Positions 13,885 through 16,581 of a DNA stretch of 16,581 nucleotides are shown here, one piece after another (the first letter of the stretch is position 1; each line of letters starts with the position of its first letter). Both the position numbers and the translations under genes were made by a program. The stretch covers positions 1-16,581 of the forward strand of contig CBDULQ010000058.1 of the NCBI GenBank assembly GCA_965368115.1, given 5' to 3'. The notes below the pieces were generated by a model. The model was not told where the DNA came from, did no database searches, and worked only from the letters and a program-made list of their open reading frames with translations. This stretch comes from CBDULQ01 sp965368115. GTDB lineage: Bacteria > Pseudomonadota > Gammaproteobacteria > SZUA-229.

Positions 13885-14502
13885 CTATTTCTGCAACGCG
13901 GACTGGAGAAGACCCTGAGTAATGAACTGGGAAGAACCGGAACCGCAGGCAATGACGGTTTTCATCGCCGTCTCGACTGAAATATTCATTTCGATGATAT
14001 CCGAGTTATGCATGTGTAAAATGAATCCGGTGGTCGGGTTGGGTCCACAGGGAATGAATACGCTGGAATGATTTTCATCCAGTTCGTCAACGACAAACCC
14101 GGTCGCCGACACGCCGGTCTGACCCACCTTGATCAGGGCCACTTTCTTGAACAGACCTTTTTGCTTACCGGTAATTTGTGCAACGATATCCTTGATGGTC
14201 TGATAACCCGGAATACGATACAGGGTAATGTTTTCCATGAACTGATACAGGCCGTTACCGATTCGGGTACGCACGATCATGCCGATCACCGAGAACATGA
14301 TAAAGATAGCAACCAGGGTGAGACCCAGTGCCGCCGGTTCGGATATGTGCAACTGCACCATTAACAAATCGGTTAATGGCACGGTGGTTTCCTTGAATTG
14401 AACAAACAGCCACTGGCCGATCTGAAAAATAATAATGATCGGCAACAGCACGATGACACCACCGATAAAAATATTCAGCAGAAATTTACGTATGCTTGTC
14501 AT
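13885..14502 (-). CDS. DUF502 family inner membrane protein
   Basis: This 205-residue protein has two N-terminal membrane helices (about 8-30 and 56-78) and a soluble C-terminal domain of about 125 residues. Family motifs include YRIPGYQTIKDIV (95-107), TGFVVDEL (134-141) and VFIPCGPNPTTGF (148-160). DUF502 proteins are widespread in proteobacteria and plants (the COV-like relatives) without a settled bacterial function. I start at ATG 14502, with AAAGG nine bases upstream; an in-frame TTG at 14508 adds two residues and has no support. It lies 48 bases downstream of the symporter and 11 bases before the CxC protein gene. Confidence 0.9.
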   Translation of the reverse strand: MTSIRKFLLNIFIGGVIVLLPIIIIFQIGQWLFVQFKETTVPLTDLLMVQLHISEPAALGLTLVAIFIMFSVIGMIVRTRIGNGLYQFMENITLYRIPGYQTIKDIVAQITGKQKGLFKKVALIKVGQTGVSATGFVVDELDENHSSVFIPCGPNPTTGFILHMHNSDIIEMNISVETAMKTVIACGSGSSQFITQGLLQSALQK

Positions 14503-14550
14503 TGACAACAGCCTTTAAAAGTTAAGCAATCAGATATTAAATTGTGATGT

Positions 14551-15891
14551 TTATTCAGTCTGCGACTGCAATAGTGGTTCTGCTTGCGCAGTATTCCCCA
14601 ACCAGCGTTGCATCACCCTGGCGGCTACCATATCACCACACACATTCACGGCCGTACGACTCATGTCGAGTATACGGTCCACACCCATGATCAAAACGAT
14701 ACCGGCCGCAGGTATGTTCACCGTTTCCAGCACCATGGCCAGGATGACCATACCGACCCCCGGCGTACCCGGCGAACCGATGGAAGCACCCACTGCGGTA
14801 ACCACGATCAACAGCATGGCACCGATACTGAGGTCGATGCCGAATACCTGGGCCAGAAAAACCGCAGCCACACCCTGATACAATGCCGTGCCGTTCATGT
14901 TGATGGTTGCACCCAGCGGAATTACGAACTGAGCAACCGTTGTACTGACCCCGAGTTTTTCCTGTACCGTTTTGATGGTCAACGGCATTACGGCGGCCGA
15001 ACTGGACGTTGAAAATGCCAGCAACATCACTTCGCGAACCGATTTGAGGAACACAATCGGTCGTTCTCGCGAGGCCACAAAGACGATTAACAGGTACAAC
15101 AGCAACAGAATTAGTAAACCGAGCAACACGGTGCCGATATAAACCGCCATACCGATCAGCGCATCGAAACCGATACGCGCCGTGAGTTGCGCCATTAATC
15201 CGAACACCGCAAAAGGCGCCAGTCGCATGGCCCAACCGACAACCGTCATACACACCTCCTGCAGCGAGGCAATCAGGTCGCGCATGGGCCGTGCCTGTTT
15301 TTCGTTCATCATCAACAGGGCCATACCGATGATCATCGCGAAGATAACCACCTGCAACATCTGACCTTCGACCATCGAAGTCAATGGATTGCTCGGTAAC
15401 AGGGTAATCAGTTTTTCCGGCAACTCGGCGAGCTGCGGGACCGACGCCGGTGTGCTGTTTTCGACTACGGTCACGTGTTGTACTGTTTTCAGTAAGTCGG
15501 CATTAATGTAGGTGCCGGGTTTGATCAGACTGGTGATCCATAATCCAATCACGATCGCGACCGTGGTGGTGACAATGAAATAGAACACCACGCCCAGGCC
15601 CATGCGTTTCAATTGCTCGAGACTTTCACTGGCATCCAGCCCGCGCACCACGGAAGCGAACACCAGTGGAATCACAATCATCTGCACCAGGGTTAGAAAC
15701 AGTTGTCCGGGCAAAGCCAGCCAGTTGCCCAGTGTATTGGCGAGGTCAGCATCCACCCAGCCCAGTCCCGGACCGATGAGGATGCCGGTACCAATTCCAA
15801 GTAACATACCGATCAGTACTTTAAGCCACAGACGGCCGCGGACCAGTCGATTGAGATTAAAACTAAAATACTCCAGCGGTTTGATTGCCAT
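14551..15891 (-). CDS. Dicarboxylate/glutamate:cation symporter (DAACS/SDF family)
   Basis: This 446-residue secondary transporter has eight helices and two re-entrant hairpins in the usual order. The HP1 tip is the serine-rich STSSSA (294-299), the TM7 motif is NMNGT (331-335), HP2 is GSPGTPG (372-378) and TM8 is DRILDMSRTAVN (405-416). In the structurally known homologue GltPh the TM8 residues equivalent to Asp409, Arg412 and Asn416 bind the substrate; retention of Arg412 supports an acidic substrate such as glutamate, aspartate or a C4 dicarboxylate. The coupling ion (Na+ or H+) cannot be decided. A loop at about 127-165 is longer than in GltPh. ATG 15891 follows AGGTG by five bases. Confidence 0.94.
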   Translation of the reverse strand: MAIKPLEYFSFNLNRLVRGRLWLKVLIGMLLGIGTGILIGPGLGWVDADLANTLGNWLALPGQLFLTLVQMIVIPLVFASVVRGLDASESLEQLKRMGLGVVFYFIVTTTVAIVIGLWITSLIKPGTYINADLLKTVQHVTVVENSTPASVPQLAELPEKLITLLPSNPLTSMVEGQMLQVVIFAMIIGMALLMMNEKQARPMRDLIASLQEVCMTVVGWAMRLAPFAVFGLMAQLTARIGFDALIGMAVYIGTVLLGLLILLLLYLLIVFVASRERPIVFLKSVREVMLLAFSTSSSAAVMPLTIKTVQEKLGVSTTVAQFVIPLGATINMNGTALYQGVAAVFLAQVFGIDLSIGAMLLIVVTAVGASIGSPGTPGVGMVILAMVLETVNIPAAGIVLIMGVDRILDMSRTAVNVCGDMVAARVMQRWLGNTAQAEPLLQSQTE

Positions 15892-15930
15892 GCATCACCT
15901 GTAAATGCGTTGTTTCATTGTGGCGCGCCC

Positions 15931-15960
15931 TTCAACGGCCCTCGATGATGCGTGTATGAT
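15931..15960 (+). promoter_or_regulatory. Candidate promoter for the CaCA-like gene
   Basis: TTCAAC (15931-15936, three of six matches) and TATGAT (15955-15960, five of six) are 18 bases apart. Transcription would start near 15967, about 70 bases before ATG 16036. The -35 is poor. Confidence 0.25.
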
Positions 15961-16035
15961 GGCAAGCCAGGGCGCAAAACGAAAGTCTGCCCGAACAAAA
16001 CAATTGAACAGTACTGAACGACAGGTTCACTCTAT

Positions 16036-16581
16036 ATGATCGATGTGACCGGGTTACCCCTTTACTGGGTATTACCCATTTTTGTCATCGCCGCTGCATG
16101 CATAGCCGTTTACGGCATTCGCATGACCCATGTTGCGCGCATACTCGCGCAACAGACCGGTATGGGCGAAGCCCTGATGGGCGCCGTATTCATTGGCGCC
16201 TCCACTTCCCTGTCCGGAATCGTCACTTCGGTCAGTGCTGCGGCCCACGGCTTTCCGGCCATGGCAGTGAGTAATGCGCTGGGGGGCATTGCGGCGCAAA
16301 CCCTGTTTCTTGCCATCGCCGATCTGTTTTATCGGAAAGCCAATCTCGAACATGCGGCGGCTTCCGCGGAAAACCTGATGATGGGTGCGTTCCTGTTTAC
16401 CCTGTTATCCCTGTTACTGCTGGCGATGGTGACACCCCAACTGAGTGTGTTCAGTGTACATCCTTTATCGCTGATATTGATATTTGCCTACGGACTGGGC
16501 GTACGGCTGCTGGCGCACACCCACACCATGCCCATGTGGATGCCGGTCAGGACTCGAGAAACGCGCAAGGAACCCACCAGC
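16036..16581 (+). CDS. CaCA (Na+/Ca2+ exchanger)-like membrane protein (partial, C-terminus cut off)
   Basis: The plus-strand frame opens at ATG 16036 and remains open to the window edge (182 codons). The first part has hydrophobic helices at about 9-27 and 47-69, with GASTSLSGIVTSVSAAAHG (54-72) and AVSNALGGIAAQT (77-89) placed like the two halves of the alpha-1 repeat of cation/Ca2+ exchangers. Further helices follow at about 115-132 and 143-157. The usual acidic residue in the TSLPE-type segment is absent here (TSLSG), so the transported ion is uncertain. A weak CAGG lies about ten bases before the start. The second alpha repeat lies outside the window. It is divergent from the symporter. 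Confidence 0.8.
   Translation, partial: MIDVTGLPLYWVLPIFVIAAACIAVYGIRMTHVARILAQQTGMGEALMGAVFIGASTSLSGIVTSVSAAAHGFPAMAVSNALGGIAAQTLFLAIADLFYRKANLEHAAASAENLMMGAFLFTLLSLLLLAMVTPQLSVFSVHPLSLILIFAYGLGVRLLAHTHTMPMWMPVRTRETRKEPTS

Noticed and set aside
14633..15253. Open frame of 206 codons inside the symporter gene, same strand
   Set aside because: It is out of frame with a complete SDF-family transporter and has Gly/Arg/Cys-rich shadow composition.

Overview
The window looks like chromosomal, housekeeping-type DNA from a gammaproteobacterium outside the Enterobacterales. Support comes from a ubiquinone-pathway UbiD, a RimK very close in sequence to the E. coli enzyme, a DUF2789 protein, DUF502 and DUF2238 membrane proteins and moderately GC-rich DNA. 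I see no rRNA or tRNA gene, insertion sequence, CRISPR array or phage gene. Genes are packed tightly, often with overlapping start and stop codons. No gene-free stretch exceeds about 165 bases.

Layout. 1-342 (minus) is the N-terminal 2Fe-2S ferredoxin domain of a flavoprotein reductase cut by the window edge. 506-966 (plus) is a monothiol/dithiol-size glutaredoxin coupled to a small Trp-rich protein. 953-4087 (minus) holds a YjdF-type membrane protein, a minimal SET-domain protein, a DUF2459 probable lipoprotein and UbiD. 4128-9878 is the most interesting block. An inactive-transglutaminase/7TM membrane protein on the minus strand faces a plus-strand run of five genes: a secreted retropepsin-like protease, a cytosolic retropepsin-like protease, the ATP-grasp glutamate ligase RimK, an AstE/aspartoacylase-like M14 metallo-hydrolase and an MscS-type channel with a C-terminal coiled coil. 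9879-12172 (minus) is a second MscS-type channel overlapping CorA. 12322-13529 (plus) is a cation diffusion facilitator and a DUF2789 protein. 13532-15891 (minus) is a small CxC protein, a DUF502 membrane protein and a dicarboxylate/glutamate symporter. 16036 to the edge (plus) is the start of a CaCA (Na+/Ca2+ exchanger-like) membrane protein.

How the genes may work together. RimK-type ligases add glutamates to a protein C-terminus (ribosomal protein S6 in E. coli). The retropepsin-like and M14 hydrolases beside it are plausible erasers or trimmers of such tails. The secreted retropepsin, the membrane transglutaminase-7TM protein and the MscS channel suggest that this version of the system has an envelope arm as well as a cytosolic arm. 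The association of these families is partly known. The two-compartment pairing of retropepsin paralogues and the co-transcribed coiled-coil channel are, as far as I can tell, the least described parts, and this reading is inference.
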